From Chytriomyces cf. hyalinus JEL632 (taxonomy: Eukaryota > Chytridiomycota > Chytridiomycetes > Chytridiales > Chytriomycetaceae), in contig JAIWWG010000011.1 in NCBI GenBank assembly GCA_025435555.1, positions 248,001 through 312,000 on the forward strand: 64,000 nt of DNA, in the 5' to 3' direction. The notes under the pieces were generated by a model. It worked only from the letters and a program-made list of their open reading frames with translations, was not told the DNA's origin and made no database searches. Numbering within the stretch: position 1 is the first letter of the stretch; the number at the start of each line of letters is the position of its first letter. Position numbers and translations under genes: made by a program. Below are positions 1-11,912 of this stretch, in pieces.

Positions 1-2
1 CA

Positions 3-242
3 TATCCATCCCTTCGAGACAGTGTATTCGTTGATAATGCCATTTCAAGCGCTATGGGTGATCAGCCATTCCCTGGCGCAAATGGTGTAACGACGCCTGT
101 CTGGCGAAAAGAAGGTCTATCGTTCGAAGATGCACTCGCAGTCGATAATGCCATCGCACCTCCTGAATTGGGCGATCATCTCTCCGGATCGCAGTTCGGG
201 CACAATTTATATAAAATGGCCAAAAAATACACAACGCAGTAA
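3..242 (+). CDS. 3' end of an unrecognised protein gene
   Basis: An open frame runs from the window edge to a TAA at 240-242, giving the last 79 residues of a protein whose start lies outside the window. The tail contains two related short blocks, DSVFVDNAI and DALAVDNAI, about 40 residues apart, so the full protein may be repetitive. The end is basic (KMAKKYTTQ). I do not recognise a family. No intron is visible in this piece. The next gene starts about 390 bp downstream on the same strand. Confidence 0.5.
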   Translation, partial: YPSLRDSVFVDNAISSAMGDQPFPGANGVTTPVWRKEGLSFEDALAVDNAIAPPELGDHLSGSQFGHNLYKMAKKYTTQ

Positions 243-542
243 CGTTCTTCTCCCTCGTATTTCCTCCCCATCAAGATAATTATTACTTCTCTTTTTCATG
301 CAACTGATATTCCCTGTGTGGACACGATGGACAGCTATTTAAATAAACTAAACGACTGGGGCAGACTGTCCGAATATGCTCGCGCATCACCCTCTCAGCA
401 TCTCAGCGTCGACGCAGACGAACACGACGATCCTTCGCCACTCGCAAATCAGAGCCCGTTGCCACAGCGCCACCCTTTCAGATTGGGCCACGGACGATTG
501 AAAGTGACAAATTCAGTATCTTTAGTTTTTTTAAATACCGGC

Positions 543-631
543 AAATACTCAAAAAAAAAATTCCAATTTGAGCCAACTCAAACAATATATAAACCCCCAC
601 CAGCCAGTCGGTGTTAGACAGTGTGAAGACT
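543..631 (+). promoter_or_regulatory. TATA box and leader of the OPT transporter gene
   Basis: The stretch 243-631 holds no convincing gene. Its last part contains an A-run at 551-560 and a TATATAAA box at 586-593, about 39 bp before the ATG at 632. TATA boxes roughly 30-70 bp before the start codon recur in this window, so this is the likely core promoter. Confidence 0.55.
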
Positions 632-3134
632 ATGACTGCAGACACAGAACGCGCTCACCAGGTCCCAGGCGACAAGGCCGACGAGCCCCAGTTCGTGACC
701 GAGGAGAAGATCCAGGCCATTGCTGACCAGGAAGACGACTACATTGATGAAATCTATGACATTATGTAAGTCTGATCGTTATCTTGGATGCATCTATGAC
801 ACTGACCAACTTGCTCTTGTCCAGCGATGCCGTCGTTCCACGTACCGACGACACTACCCTTCCATCCAACACATTCCGTGTCTGGTTCCTTGGTCTCACG
901 TTTGGAGTGCTGATTTGCTGCGCCAACACCATTTTCACTTTCCGTTCCAACTACTTCGCCGTCTCTCCCTTCGTGACGGTGCTGTTGGCATACCCATGCG
1001 GTTTGGCCATGGCCAAGGTCCTTCCCAGCGGTTTTTTGAACCCCGGTGCTTTTAACTACAAGGAGCATGCGCTCATCTTCGTCATGACTTCCTGCATGGC
1101 TTCGCCACCCTACGCTCTGTACAACATCGTCGGTCAGAAGTACCAGCTGTACCAAACTGACTTGTCTCTTCTCAGCGGTTTTGGATTCGCTATTGTGACC
1201 CAATGTTTCGGATACGGATTTGCTGGTGAGAAAAACTGAACACTGTGTTCGGAAGGATCCTTGCTCAATTTTTATTTGAAACAGGTCTTACGCGTCGTTA
1301 CCTGGTCCGCCCAGCTGCCATGTTGTGGCCATCCAACTTGGCTACCATCGCCATGTTGAATTCCCTGCACGGAAGAGACGACGGTACCAACTCTCGCTAC
1401 CCAATGAGCCGTTACAAGTTCTTCTGGCTCGCTGCCTCCGCCATGTTCTTCTACCAGCTCTTGCCAAGTTATGTTGCGCCAATGCTTGGTGCGCTCTCAG
1501 TCATCTGCTGGTTCACCAACAACAAGAAGGACAACCAGATGGCTCTCGTTCTTGGAAGTGGTTCCTACGGAGGAGGTGTCGGGCTCCTTTCCTTCACCCT
1601 TGACTGGTCCCTCTGCAACGTCTACGCTCCAATTACTACCCCTCTCTGGGCCATGATGAACCAGTTCTTGGGACTTTGGTTGTTCTTGTGGATTGTTACC
1701 CCCATCCTCTGGTACAGCGAGGCCTTCTACAACGACAAGTCCATTGGAGCTAAGTCCACCTATGGCTTCACCATCAACGCTCCATCTACCTACAACAAGA
1801 AGGGTATTCGTATTCCCAACACCAAGTTCGTCATCCGTAGCCCAGACGACCGCAACTCATTGATTCTCAACCAAACCTTCTACGACGAGAACAAGCCCAT
1901 CCTTATCACCACCTACTTTGCCCTTGAGTACGCCAACTCCTTTGTCGTGTTCATTGCTGCCTTGGTTCACGTCGGTCTGTGGTACGGAAAGGACATTTGG
2001 CACCGTTTCAGAGCCACATTGAAGGACTTGGACAGAAATGACATTCACGCTACTCTCATGGACGCCTACCCAGATGTGCCTGACTGGTGGTTCATGATTA
2101 TTCTTGTCGTCAACACTGTTATTGCCATCGTTGTCTGCCAGTGGGGAGGTTTCGATTTGCCGTGGTGGGGTACCATCTTGGCCATGTTGCTCGCCTTGGT
2201 TTCCATTATTCCCATCGGTACTATTCAGGCTATTTCTGGACAGCAAATTGGTCTCAACGTCATGTCCGAGTTCCTTATTGGACTTCTCCTCCCCGGTCGT
2301 ATCTCTGCCGTCATGGCCTTCAAGACTTTTTCTTACATGGCCATGTACCAAGGTCTTTACCTTGTTGCTGACTTGAAGCTTGGTCACTACCTTAAGGTTC
2401 CACCCAGAGTCATGTTCATGGCCCAGTTGGTTTCCACAATTGCTGGTGCTCTTGTCTCCACTGGTACCGCCGCTGCTATTTATGAGTCCTTTGGTAAAAT
2501 TGACAAGCCCGTCTCTGCTGAATTCCCAGCTGGATTCCAATGGTTGATGCAAGTGCAGGCCAACGACCCAGCCTCCGGTTGGTCCTCCAACAACTACAAC
2601 ACCTTCTTGTCTGCTGGTGCCATTTGGGGAGCTATTGCCCCAGCTCGTTTCTTTGGCCCCGAATCTCCATACTTCAAGACCCTCCTTGGATTCTTGATTG
2701 GTGGTATCTTGCCAGTTATCCCATGGTACCTGCACAAACTCCAGCCCAACTCTTTCTGGCACTTGGTCAACATTCCCCTCATCTTCATCTTCCCCGCCTA
2801 CGCTGGTGCTCGTAGATCCGACTTGATCACTCCCTTGGCCATCTCCGTCATTGTCAACTACTTTGTCAAAAAGTACCGCCACACTTGGTGGAAAAAGTAC
2901 GCGTACGTCATGTCTGCTGCGTTTGACTCTGGAACCGGTGTGATGCTGTTGATTCTCTTCTTCATGGTCCAGTTCAACCCCAAGTACCAGATGCCATTCC
3001 CATCTTGGTTCATGAACTCTGGTGATATTGAGAGATGTCTGCCAACTGACGTGCTTGACTGTATGGACCATGGAACCATGGGTAACGCGTACGGGTTTGA
3101 GTACGACCCCGAGCAGGACCCTGCTTGTAATTAG
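632..3134 (+). CDS. OPT family oligopeptide transporter
   Basis: Three exons (632-765, 825-1225, 1285-3134; both introns 59 nt, GTAAGT and GTGAG donors) give 794 aa. The protein matches proton-coupled oligopeptide transporters of the OPT family (ISP4/OPT2 type) that import small peptides across the plasma membrane. Diagnostic stretches are NPGAFNYKEHALI near residue 115, and the long conserved block with IPIGTIQAISGQQIGLN and later PPRVMFMAQLVST. Many hydrophobic segments of about 20 residues are spread over the whole length, as expected for 12-16 helices, and the length is usual for the family. The ATG at 632 is chosen because it opens the acidic cytosolic N-terminus and lies just after the TATA box. 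The substrate (peptide, glutathione or siderophore) cannot be told from sequence. Confidence 0.93.
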
Positions 3135-3455
3135 AGATAGAATGAAGGAGTGTTCTGTTTTAGATTGTAAAGCGGCAAAAGTCCAGTGGTTCGCATGCAG
3201 TAGCCATGCCCCTGTGTGAGCCGTAAAAAATAAATCAGAGACTCTTGTACACTTAATTCTAGTGGCCTGATTCATATAAAGACGGACTGAAGAGTGAAAT
3301 GCTTTTGCAGTCTGTCAAACAAATTGTGACTGAATTATCATAAAAACCGTCAAGGTCGAATAGGCTCGTTGTTGGATGGCAGTATTGTTTATTTTACAGA
3401 ATCATTACTGAATCAACCCATCAATGTCAAAAGGCGCGTATTGTTTGCAGTGGTG

Positions 3456-3542
3456 CTAAACTGCTGGCTTATTTATGGCGTGGGTAAAAGCAAGGTTCTT
3501 GCTTGTGAAAGAAGCGACGGCGGCTGGAGAGTTCTTGTGCAT
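3456..3542 (-). CDS. Family A small protein, truncated copy (A1)
   Basis: Reading the minus strand from an ATG at 3542 gives 28 aa, beginning MHKNSPAAVASFTSKNLAF as in the other family A copies and then diverging to a TAG at 3456. The following minus-strand sequence still resembles the 3' region of the intact copies, including a conserved ATTCTGTAAAATAAAC end. The upstream (minus) sequence keeps family-A promoter features to about 3665. This copy lies alone, 7.6 kb from the next family member, and abuts the truncated SDR gene. It may be expressed as a short peptide or be a decayed copy. Confidence 0.45.
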   Translation of the reverse strand: MHKNSPAAVASFTSKNLAFTHAINKPAV

Positions 3543-3704
3543 TCTTGATTTTGGACTTGGTTGGTTTGTTGGTTGAATGCTGCCATTCGATGGGTGGATG
3601 CGTCATTTATGCGGTTTTTCTTTTGGAAGAGAGTTGAGAAAATTAGGAGACTGTGCCACAAGATCGGAGGTTTTATTGCGGTTTTTGGCCTCAAAAACAC
3701 CTCT

Positions 3705-4214
3705 GCACCCTTCAATTAAATGTGAAGGGTCTCCTAAACGTGACGCAAGCTGTGCTGCCTGGAATGAAGGAACGCAATGAAGGTTACGTCATCAATGTCA
3801 GTTCTATCGCTGGAACACAGGTGGGAGTCTTTTTGTTTCACGACAGTTGGCGCATTTACTCAGCAATTGCAACAACTGCAATAATAATAGGTGTACCCAG
3901 GAGGTGGTATCTACTGCGCTTCGAAACACGCTGTGGATGCAATTACGCGTACGCTGCGTCTCGAACTCGTCAGCACAAAGATCAACGTCACCTCCATTGA
4001 CCCGGGTATGGTTGAGACTGAGTTTAGTGTTGTGCGGTTCTACGGGGACAAGGACAAGGCGGATGCTGTGTACAAAGGCATCCAGCCATTGGAAGGCAAG
4101 GACATTGCTGAGTTGATTGTGTTCACTGCGAGTCGCAGACCACATGTCAACATTGCCAATATGCTCGTGCTGCCAACGAACCAGGCTGCAGTGCACATGG
4201 TGCACAGGGAGTGA
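3705..4214 (+). pseudogene. 5'-truncated short-chain dehydrogenase/reductase
   Basis: Two exons (about 3705-3820 and 3891-4214, intron 70 nt) encode the C-terminal two thirds of a classical SDR of the YdfG/YMR226c type (NADP-dependent 3-hydroxy acid dehydrogenases). Visible are the NVKGLLNVTQAVLPGM helix, the INVSSIAG strand with the catalytic Ser, the Tyr-Lys pair in GGGIYCASKHAVDAITRTLR, and the IDPGMVETEF loop. The whole N-terminal Rossmann half with the GxxxGIG cofactor loop and the NAG motif is missing. Just upstream is the promoter side of family A copy A1, with no acceptor site that would join another exon. I infer a gene broken by insertion or recombination. Confidence 0.7.
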
Positions 4215-4282
4215 AGGGAGTTTGAGGGATGAAGGGGTTTGTAATGCCAAATAAAATATCCTTCAAATCTTTATCAAACTGC

Positions 4283-7258
4283 ATGGCAATAACAAGCACA
4301 ACACCGCTGCTGGGCCATTCCGAAAGAGAAGACGGCGAGAATGAGATCGAGACGGATACCGACACGCACATGCAGCATGACACTAGCACCAACAATGAGA
4401 GCGAGTCTCGGAGCACTGCGACTGGGTTCATTCAGTATTTGCTGCCCCGCCTGCGGTACTACGTGCCCGTGACTGGATGGTTGCCCGTTTACAAGCGGGA
4501 ATGCATTGTCGACGACGCCGTTGCTGGACTGTCTGTCGCGTGCCTGCTGATTCCGCAGGTACGCAACAACACCAACAACACAGAAACTAACCAGCACCCC
4601 ACACAGGCTCTTTCGTACGCGCAAGCCATCGTGCGCATCGCCCCTGTCCATGGACTGTATACCTGCTTTGCTCCGCTCGTTTGTTACACAATGCTTGGCA
4701 TGTCACGCTCGCTTGCTGTGGGCCCTGAGGCGCTGAGTACGTGTTTTTGCATAAATCGAGTCGATGGACCACCCCCCTTTAAACGTATGAATCTCTCTTC
4801 AACGTCAGTCTCGATTCTGGTGGGTGCCGCCGTTCGAGAAAGAAGCACTTCGTTCAACGCAAGCGATTCTGATGCCGCCGACACGGCAGCAATGCTTGCA
4901 ATGATGGTCGGATTTTTCACGTTTGCGCTTGGATTCTTCCGGCTCGGCTTCATTGATTCGGTTCTTTCTCGAGCACTTTTGCGCGGATTTGTGTCGGCGG
5001 CTGCGTGTGTGATTGTCATTGACCAGACACCCGTCTTGCTCGCAATCGATCCAAACAGTCCGTCTACAAATTCGACTTTTATTTTCAACTCGTTCGTTTC
5101 TGGAGAGGAGGAGGAGAAATCGCCCATCGAAACTCTGATTCATATTCTGCAAAATCTGTCTGCAACGCATGCCCCCACAGCAATCATTTCCATTCTCAGC
5201 ATTGCACTTTTAGTTATTTTTCGGCACGTCAAGTCCCGAAAATCAGCATCCCCGCTGCTCCGCCTCACCCCTGAAATTTTGATTCTCGTTGTGTCCAGTA
5301 CACTCCTCAGCGCCATTTTCAAGTGGGACGAAACTCTGGGTGTAGCAGTCCTCAAAGACGTGCAAGGCGGCTTTCGCGCTCCACAATGGCCCGCCACCAT
5401 GACCCTTGCGAAATTACGATACTACGTCCTCAGTGCTATTCTCATTTCCGTGATTGGATTCGTCGAAAGCATCGTCATTGCCAAAACGTATGCAACAAAA
5501 CACAATTATAGTGTGAGTCCAAACCGCGAGCTTGTCGCGCTTGGTGTTGCGAATATTGTTGGGAGTTTGTTTGGCGGGTGGCCTGCGTTTGGAAGTCTAG
5601 GCAGAAGTGCCGTCAACGATGCTGCAGGTGCAAAGACGCAACTGGCGGGTCTTGTGACGGGTGGAGTTGTCCTTGTCACCATGTTGTATCTGTTGCCTCT
5701 ATTTTATTACTTGCCAAAAGCCGTTTGCAGCTCAATTATTGTTGTGGCTGCGATGAAACTGATTGAGTGGCATGACATTGAGTTTATATTGCGTGTGAGA
5801 GCGTGGAATGATTTGGGGTTGTTACTGCTCACGTTTGGAACAACCATGTTTGTGAGTATTGAGGTGGGGACTTTGATCAGTGTTGGGACGAGTTTGCTGC
5901 TTGTTGTGAAGCATACGACAAAGGTGAGCTTTCGAACACCTTTTTCTTGTCAATTTCGTATATTTTACATCATTATGTCTCACCAGACTCGAATCGCGGT
6001 TCTCGGTCGAGCAGTTGTAGTCGATCCAGCATCAGGGCAGATAAAACAAAAATTTCGACCCACAAACACGTCCGACAGTTCATCGCCCGTGCATAGAATT
6101 GACGGCTGTCTAATTCTGCGGATTGAAGAGGGTTTGTTTTTCGGAAACACGGGCCAACTCAAAGAACGTTTGAAGCGCGTGGAAGTGCACGGAGAAATGC
6201 ATGTGCATCCCGGTGAAGCGCCGCGTGTGCGTGAAAGAAGTGCGGCTCGAAATGACGGCGTTGCTGTGAAGCTTGCGAGTGGCGATGGACGAAGGGATAG
6301 AACACGGTCTCGGTCGAGGTCTCCTGCTGGGTTTCCCATATCTTCTCAGAGTTCTAGTAATGGAGGGGGTGATCTTGGGGCTGAGGAAACGCATGCCACA
6401 CCTGTGGTTCGACAGGATGTGCCAGATGCCTTGCGTTGTGTCATTTTCGATGTAGGAGCCATGACTGCCATTGATGCCAGGTAAGGCAGGCTTAAATCCG
6501 AATAGAAAGTTTCAAGTTGACGTTTTTTTGTGAACAGTGCCACGCAAACGCTTCTTGAAATTGTCGAAGCATACCGCGCACGTGGGATCACGACCTGTTT
6601 TGTCAAGCTGCGCGAGTCTTGTAAACCGTGGTTCACGCGATCTGGACTGTATAACCTCGTGGGAAGCCACCACTTTTTCGAAAAAATTAGCGACGCGATC
6701 GAATTTGCAAAAGAACCACAGCAGCTTTTGATTGAGGTTCATCCAAGCAGTCCTGTCCAAAGAATCAATCCTGCACACAGACAGGCCCATCAAGTAATCG
6801 AAGATGAGGTTTCCATGGGTCGCGGGCTTGTGGAGGAGGAGGATGAAGCCGTATATGTACATCCAGGCAGGAGGCCGCAAATGCACGAATCGGAAACAGG
6901 GACAACATCATGGGCGCATGGGAAACCTAGCGTTGCTGCTGAAACAATTCAGGTCCGCGAAAGCATTGCGGAGCGTCTTGCAAGACCCAGTTTCGTGACG
7001 GGTTTGGGCGAAGGGTTTCATGGTGGATTCGTGACCCATGATCCGGCGAATGGAAGTAGTGGCAGCACTAGCCGCGACGAACATGGAGCAGCTAGTACCC
7101 ACACGTCGGCGCCAGTGCCCATCGCTGCAAGCCCCCGGCTGGGTGGAAGGGTGAGGCCCATCATGAAGCCTGCTGAAAACTCATCGTCAACGTTCAGGCC
7201 GAGTTCTTTTAAAGATGAAGTGATGGGACATGCGGGGGATTCAGAGGGTGAAGATTGA
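4283..7258 (+). CDS. SulP family sulfate permease with STAS domain
   Basis: Five exons (4283-4558, 4607-4736, 4809-5923, 5987-6480, 6538-7258) give 911 aa. Introns are 48, 72, 63 and 57 nt; the first three are multiples of three, so read-through frames are misleading. The protein matches SLC26/SulP anion transporters: an N-terminal block ending in VPVTGWLPVYKRE, then AGLSVACLLIPQ, LSYAQAIVRIAPVHGLYTCF, GPEAL, and late helices, followed by a C-terminal STAS domain (IDGCLILRIEEGLFFGNTGQ, then DVGAMTAIDASATQTLLEIV). It probably imports sulfate with protons. The STAS domain is split by a long polar insert near residues 680-740, and a polar tail of about 150 residues follows. An alternative upstream in-frame ATG exists at 4229. 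Confidence 0.92.
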
Positions 7259-7773
7259 TGGGGAATGGCGTGATGTATTCTGTTTTTTATGTTTTACAAC
7301 AAGCATGAGCAATCTTCAACCAATGAAACCCGTTGTTGAGAAGACGCAATCCAGACACAGTGGATGCATCACAAATTGAAGCAATAGCAATTCGCATAAA
7401 TTCTGTTAATCAGAATGTGATAAACTGGCCTTGTGCACACAGCTGTGCGTGCCGCACCAAACGCCCCTTCAGTCATCACAAGACAGAAAGGCAGGCTCCC
7501 TCAGCGATACAAGCAGAAGTGGGACAGGCAAATCTGCAAAGAAAGCAACAAACTGGCGGTAAAGTAAATAAATTTAGTTGTTCAGGCTTGGAAGTATCTT
7601 CAAAAGTCATTACGCCGCTGCCTCCACTTCCACTTCTAAAAATCCAATCACGCAACTCCAATTTACAGCAATTCTCCGCAGTCACGCGCGAATCTGTAAA
7701 CTCTTTTTCCTTAAAAAGGGCACCAGCTTCCCCTCAAAATGGCATCAAAAACAAAGAACACTCACAAACAAAT
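7259..7773 (+). other. Intergenic stretch before the pectate lyase gene
   Basis: No gene is supported here. The plus-strand frame from 7333 overlaps the leader of the next gene and has no recognisable content. The final 40 bp before the ATG are A-rich leader sequence. Confidence 0.4.
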
Positions 7774-8791
7774 ATGAAGTTCTCAACTATCCGCGGCGCC
7801 ATCTCGCTGATCGTCTCTGTAGTTGCCGCCATGCCAGCCGAGTAAGCTACCTTTCAAATCATCAGGTCAATTGTCCAACTCACTCAACAGATTTCTTTGC
7901 AGCACCAACGCCAACACTGTCACTGTCACAAAGTCCGAAACAGTTACCAAGACTACCACAGTTACGGACTGCAACGCCGCCGCGCCAACCACTTCTGGCC
8001 CCAAACCACTCCCCGTCACAACCAAGTCCAATCCCAAAACCACTACCGCAGCTACACAACCCACCAAACCCGACGGCAAAATCCCAGCTGCCCAAGGCTC
8101 CGTCACTTATCCGCAGGCCCAAGTGATTAAAGCTGGCCAAGTCTTTGACGGTGGACTCAAGAGATACGGACGCGGTGTCAAGTGCACTGGCCAAGCTGAA
8201 GGCGGCGACAAGGATGCCGTCTTTCTTGTTGAAGATGGAGCTACCGTAAAGAATGTCATTATCGGTGTTGACCAGATTGAAGGCATTCACTGCTTGGGAT
8301 CTTGTACCATCCAGAACGTGTGGTGGGAAGATGTTTGTGAGGATGCGCTTACCATCAAGGGAGATGGGAATGCCAGCATTATTGGCGGCGGTGCATTCAA
8401 CGCGGAAGACAAGGTTATCCAACATAACGGACAGGGCACTGTGTCTATCGATGGCTTCTATGTTGAGAACTTTGGCAAGCTGTACAGGTGAGGTACTGAC
8501 ACTACCAAATAAGAAGCGCCTACTAACTAATTGTATTCCTCTGGCTATAGATCCTGCGGCAACTGTAAGAAACAATCCACGCGCAATGTCCAGATCAGCA
8601 ACGTTGTCGCCAAGAACGGCAAGCTTCTCGCTGGCATCAACTCGGACCCTTACGGCGACACTGCCGTGTTCAAGAACAACCAAGTCACAGGCGTGCAGCA
8701 AATCTGCACCACATTCAAGGGAAACAGCAACGGCGCAGAGCCAACCAAGCTTAACTCTGGCATTGACGGCAAGTTCTGCATTCAGCTTTAA
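7774..8791 (+). CDS. Secreted pectate lyase, polysaccharide lyase family 3
   Basis: Three exons (7774-7841, 7903-8487, 8551-8791; introns 61 and 63 nt, the second with a TACTAAC branch site) give 297 aa. Residues 1-20 form a secretion signal ([19 protein letters not shown]). A Thr/Ser/Pro-rich linker of about 70 residues follows, then a compact parallel beta-helix domain of PL3 type: [57 protein letters not shown], and [16 protein letters not shown]-like segments with conserved cysteines. PL3 enzymes cleave polygalacturonate by calcium-dependent beta-elimination, so the gene suggests a plant or algal cell-wall substrate. Length of the catalytic part is typical. Confidence 0.9.
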
Positions 8792-8933
8792 ACAACATCG
8801 AGTGCCAACAACATGAGCATTGATCCAGCTGGCACTGGTCCATCTTTCCATTTGACTTAACATTGAAAATAAACGGTAGATAACACACAAGCTGTGTGCA
8901 TCATAAAATAAGCGTGTCGATCACTCATCAAAA

Positions 8934-10886
8934 ATGTCCTCCAAACAGAGTCCCAGCAAGATCGAGATGGGCCAAGAACAACCACAACCAACTATGAAAC
9001 AACGGGGATGCCATGCTCTGCCGCGGCTACTTCTGGCTGCTGGCGCTGCTCTCGTACTCGTCGCAGGCCTCCATTCCTGCAGCCACAACAGCAGAGGACA
9101 CCCTGAGCAGCACCGCCCTCACCACAAAACAGGCAACTCTGTTCACAGCGACCGTCTCCAACCAATGTGCCCCCAGCTGCCAGCGCTCACTCCAAGCGAC
9201 CGTCTTCAGCCACTCTTGGACTCGATCGAACAAACCCCCGGATACACGGATGCCGTGCTGGAAAGGCTGTCCAACGCCGTCAAAATCCAAACAGTGTCGT
9301 ACGATAACATGACCAATGTTCCGCCAACTCCCGGCAATGATCCGGCGCATGCCCCGTTTTTGGCGTTCCATGCACACTTGAGAACTGCGTTCCCGCTCGT
9401 GCATGCGCGTATGGGCTTGAGAGTTATTAATGAGTACTCGCTGTTGTATACGTGGAAGGGATCCGATGAGGCGGCGGCGCCAATGGTGTTGATGGTAAGC
9501 TGCGACACTTTTCTTTAATACAACAAACGAATACTGACCAGCAATCTGCCAGGCACACATTGATGTCGTGCCAGTTCTCCCTGAAACTGTAAACCAGTGG
9601 ACTCATGAACCATTCTCTGGGCTCATTGACAAAACGAACGGCTTGGTTTGGGGACGGGGATCCAGCGACACCAAGTCGACGCTTCTTGGAACACTCGAAG
9701 CGGCCGAAAGACTTCTTGGCGCAGGTTTTACTCCTAAATCCGATGTTTACTTCGCGTTTGGCCATGATGAAGAAATTTCGGGATACCAAGGCGCAAGAAA
9801 GATTGCCGAATACATGGTCAAGGAGCTTGGTTTGACTGGGAAAATCGGGCTATTGATCGATGAAGGAACCTCGTTTGATGAATTTGAAGGTGTTCCGATG
9901 GCAAATGTCGCTGTCGCCGAAAAGGGGTCAGTGACTCTATTCTTCTCGAATGACACAACGTTAACATCTCAACGACATTAGATACGTGGACGTCTCTGTG
10001 ACTGTTGAAACTAAAGGAGGCCATTCTTCAGTTCCTCCCAAGCACACTGGAATCGGTCTGACTGCGCTTCTCGTGACGGCCCTGGAGGCCCACGCATACC
10101 CAGTATCCATCCCAGACTCGAACCCAATCCTCGGCTTAGTCCATTGCTACGCTGAACACAGCCCCAAACCCAAAAAGTTTTTCAAATGGGCCGTCAACCA
10201 TCTTCCAGAAAGCCGTTCAAAACTGGCTGGGAAAGTTGCTTCAATCTCGCCTTCCTTCGAAGCCCTGTTGGGCACAACGCAAGCTACCGACATTATCTTT
10301 GGAGGCCTTAAAGTCAATGCGCTGCCAGAGAAAGTGACAACCGTCATCAACCATCGCATTGCCGTTGATTCTTCTTTGGCTGAGGTTCAAGCACACCTGA
10401 CAAGTATTTTGAAGCCTGTTGCGATCAAGAACGGATTGGATTTCGTCATTCACGATTTCATTAGCGAGAGTGTGGGCATCCTGCTGTCACCCGACTCGTT
10501 GGGCACTGTCACCGTGCGCACAAACTCTGGAGTTGGGCTGGAACCAAGTCCAATGAGTCCATCAGTTGGATCAGGAGAACGCGCTTGGAATGTCCTGGAA
10601 GGCAGTATTCGTCACGTGTATGAGGCTGCTTATGATAACTTGATTGTCACGCCGTCCATGATGGCTGGTGCGTCTTCTTACCTTGTTCATGAAACTGCAA
10701 CCAAACATCGTTTTCGCAGGTAACACTGACACGCGTCACTACTGGAATCTCACCAAGAACATCTACCGATTCGGTCCAGGCCGTGGTGCCAATGTCCACA
10801 CTGTTAATGAATACGTTTCAATTGACGGGTACTTGGACGCGATCAAGTTCTACGAGGCCTTGATTCGCAACTGGAATTCCGAATAA
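8934..10886 (+). CDS. M20 metallopeptidase, carboxypeptidase S type
   Basis: Four exons (8934-9494, 9553-9926, 9982-10667, 10720-10886; introns 58, 55 and 52 nt) give 595 aa. An N-terminal hydrophobic segment at about residues 28-47 (LPRLLLAAGAALVLVAGL) is a signal anchor, as in vacuolar carboxypeptidase S. The M20 signature follows: MAHIDVVPV, then WGRGSSDTK, GHDEEISGYQGA and the late GNTDTRHYW with its metal-binding Asp. These supply the two-zinc site (His, Asp, Glu-Glu, Asp). The enzyme probably releases amino acids from Gly-X or N-acyl substrates in the vacuole or outside the cell. The gene lies 142 bp after the pectate lyase on the same strand; the two are separate units. Confidence 0.93.
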
Positions 10887-11186
10887 TTGATGTTGGCTTT
10901 GATGGGGTTTTATTTTTCGAACGGGAATTCTTGTGTGTGCAGACAGTATAAAGTATACAGTAACGCGCGTATAAGTTTGTCTTGCATCAGTTTGCTCTTT
11001 TCAAATTCACTTGGTGCATGTGTATGTAGTTTATTTTACAGAATCAAAACTAAAGAAATCCAATGATGAATGATATGAGGCTGCTGTTTGCAGTGGTCGT
11101 TGAGCGGCTTGCTTGTCCTGGCTGTTGTCAGTCACGACATTTTTCAGGGAAGCTGCCGCTTACGATATTAGGCTTGTAGGACACGT

Positions 11187-11354
11187 TCAGTTTCTGCGAA
11201 ACAGGGTGGCCCATACAGAGTGCAATGGCTTGAACGACTGCTTCGAGTCAGTAGTGCCGTTGCGCGACAAGGGAAGACTCGTGCTGTCGGCGTGTGAAAA
11301 GACAAGGTTCTTGCTGGTGAAGGAGGCAACGGCAGCTGGAGAGTTCTTGTGCAT
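11187..11354 (-). CDS. Family A small protein, intact copy (A2)
   Basis: A minus-strand frame of 55 codons starts MHKNSPAAVASFTSKNLVF and ends WATLFRRN. It aligns along its full length with A3 (14649) and A4 (15398) and with the start of A1. There is no signal peptide or membrane segment; the protein is Ser/Thr/Asn-rich and basic at the C-terminus. Homology to A4 continues into the 3' region (a TTCTGTAAAATAAAC-like end near 11030) and the promoter (GGTTGTGTGGCAC and TGTTCAACGCGT blocks near 11465-11510), so a whole gene unit was duplicated. The start is fixed by the leader, which ends in AGTCCAAATCA before the ATG. I do not recognise the function. Confidence 0.6.
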   Translation of the reverse strand: MHKNSPAAVASFTSKNLVFSHADSTSLPLSRNGTTDSKQSFKPLHSVWATLFRRN

Positions 11355-11756
11355 TCTGATTTGGACTTGGTTGTTTGGATGCTGTTGTTTGATGGAGAGG
11401 GATGCTCCTTTTGTATTATTATTTTTTGGAAGGGATTTGAACCTTGAAGCGACTGTGCCACGTGCCACACAACCCTCATTTTTGAATTCCACATGTTCGA
11501 CGCGTTGAACATTCCTAATTGGGGCGGACGAGGATTATTCCAGAACCGTCTTGTACTGCATAGTTCCGTGCGACGCGATCAAGTGATTTGATGGGAGACT
11601 TGCGTGTGCGATACATAGCAACATCTGGCGTATGGCGTTGTTCCAGATGAGCGCGGCAGGTAAAATGTAACCAACTCTTGGAGTTGGATTCAGGCAAAAA
11701 GCAAGGACACTCTTCAAATATGACCTTGTTGCGCCGAAGCTGTCATGACCGCTGGC

Positions 11757-11912
11757 TTAGAATGCATGCAGAGGATTTGTTCGATATGGCTGACTATTCT
11801 GACGCGGCAGAAACGGGTGACTCGGCACTGGATTCAGTGATCCCACGGAAAGAGATTGAACGCGTGGGAACACAGAGGACTGGGCAGCGGTGGAAGTGGT
11901 TCTGACTGGCAT
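11757..11912 (-). pseudogene. Family B small protein, decayed copy (B1)
   Basis: From an ATG at 11912 the minus strand encodes MPVRTTSTAAQSSVFPRVQS, which matches the N-terminus of family B (MPAIANSASAQSSMFPRAQA). The frame is then lost after about 30 codons. The family's distinctive C-terminal Ser-Gln and ALFLGNKF stretches are still traceable at the DNA level to about 11710 in other frames. The copy sits about 400 bp upstream of A2, the same A-B pairing seen at 15.4-15.9 kb. Confidence 0.55.

Noticed and set aside
318-617. 99-codon frame between the first two genes
   Set aside because: It runs through the A-rich and TATA promoter sequence of the OPT gene and resembles nothing known.
1857-3275. 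472-codon open frame on the strand opposite the OPT gene
   Set aside because: It is antisense to a well-supported transporter with strong codon bias, and its low-complexity content mirrors the coding strand.
7333-7845. 170-codon plus-strand frame before the pectate lyase
   Set aside because: It merges into the signal-peptide exon only by chance reading of the leader; composition is leader-like.
11430-11470. tRNA-like B box (GGTTCAAATCC) in the family A2 promoter, suggesting a SINE origin
   Set aside because: The box is imperfect in A3 and A4, the possible A box is too close, and a TATA-plus-leader layout fits Pol II better.
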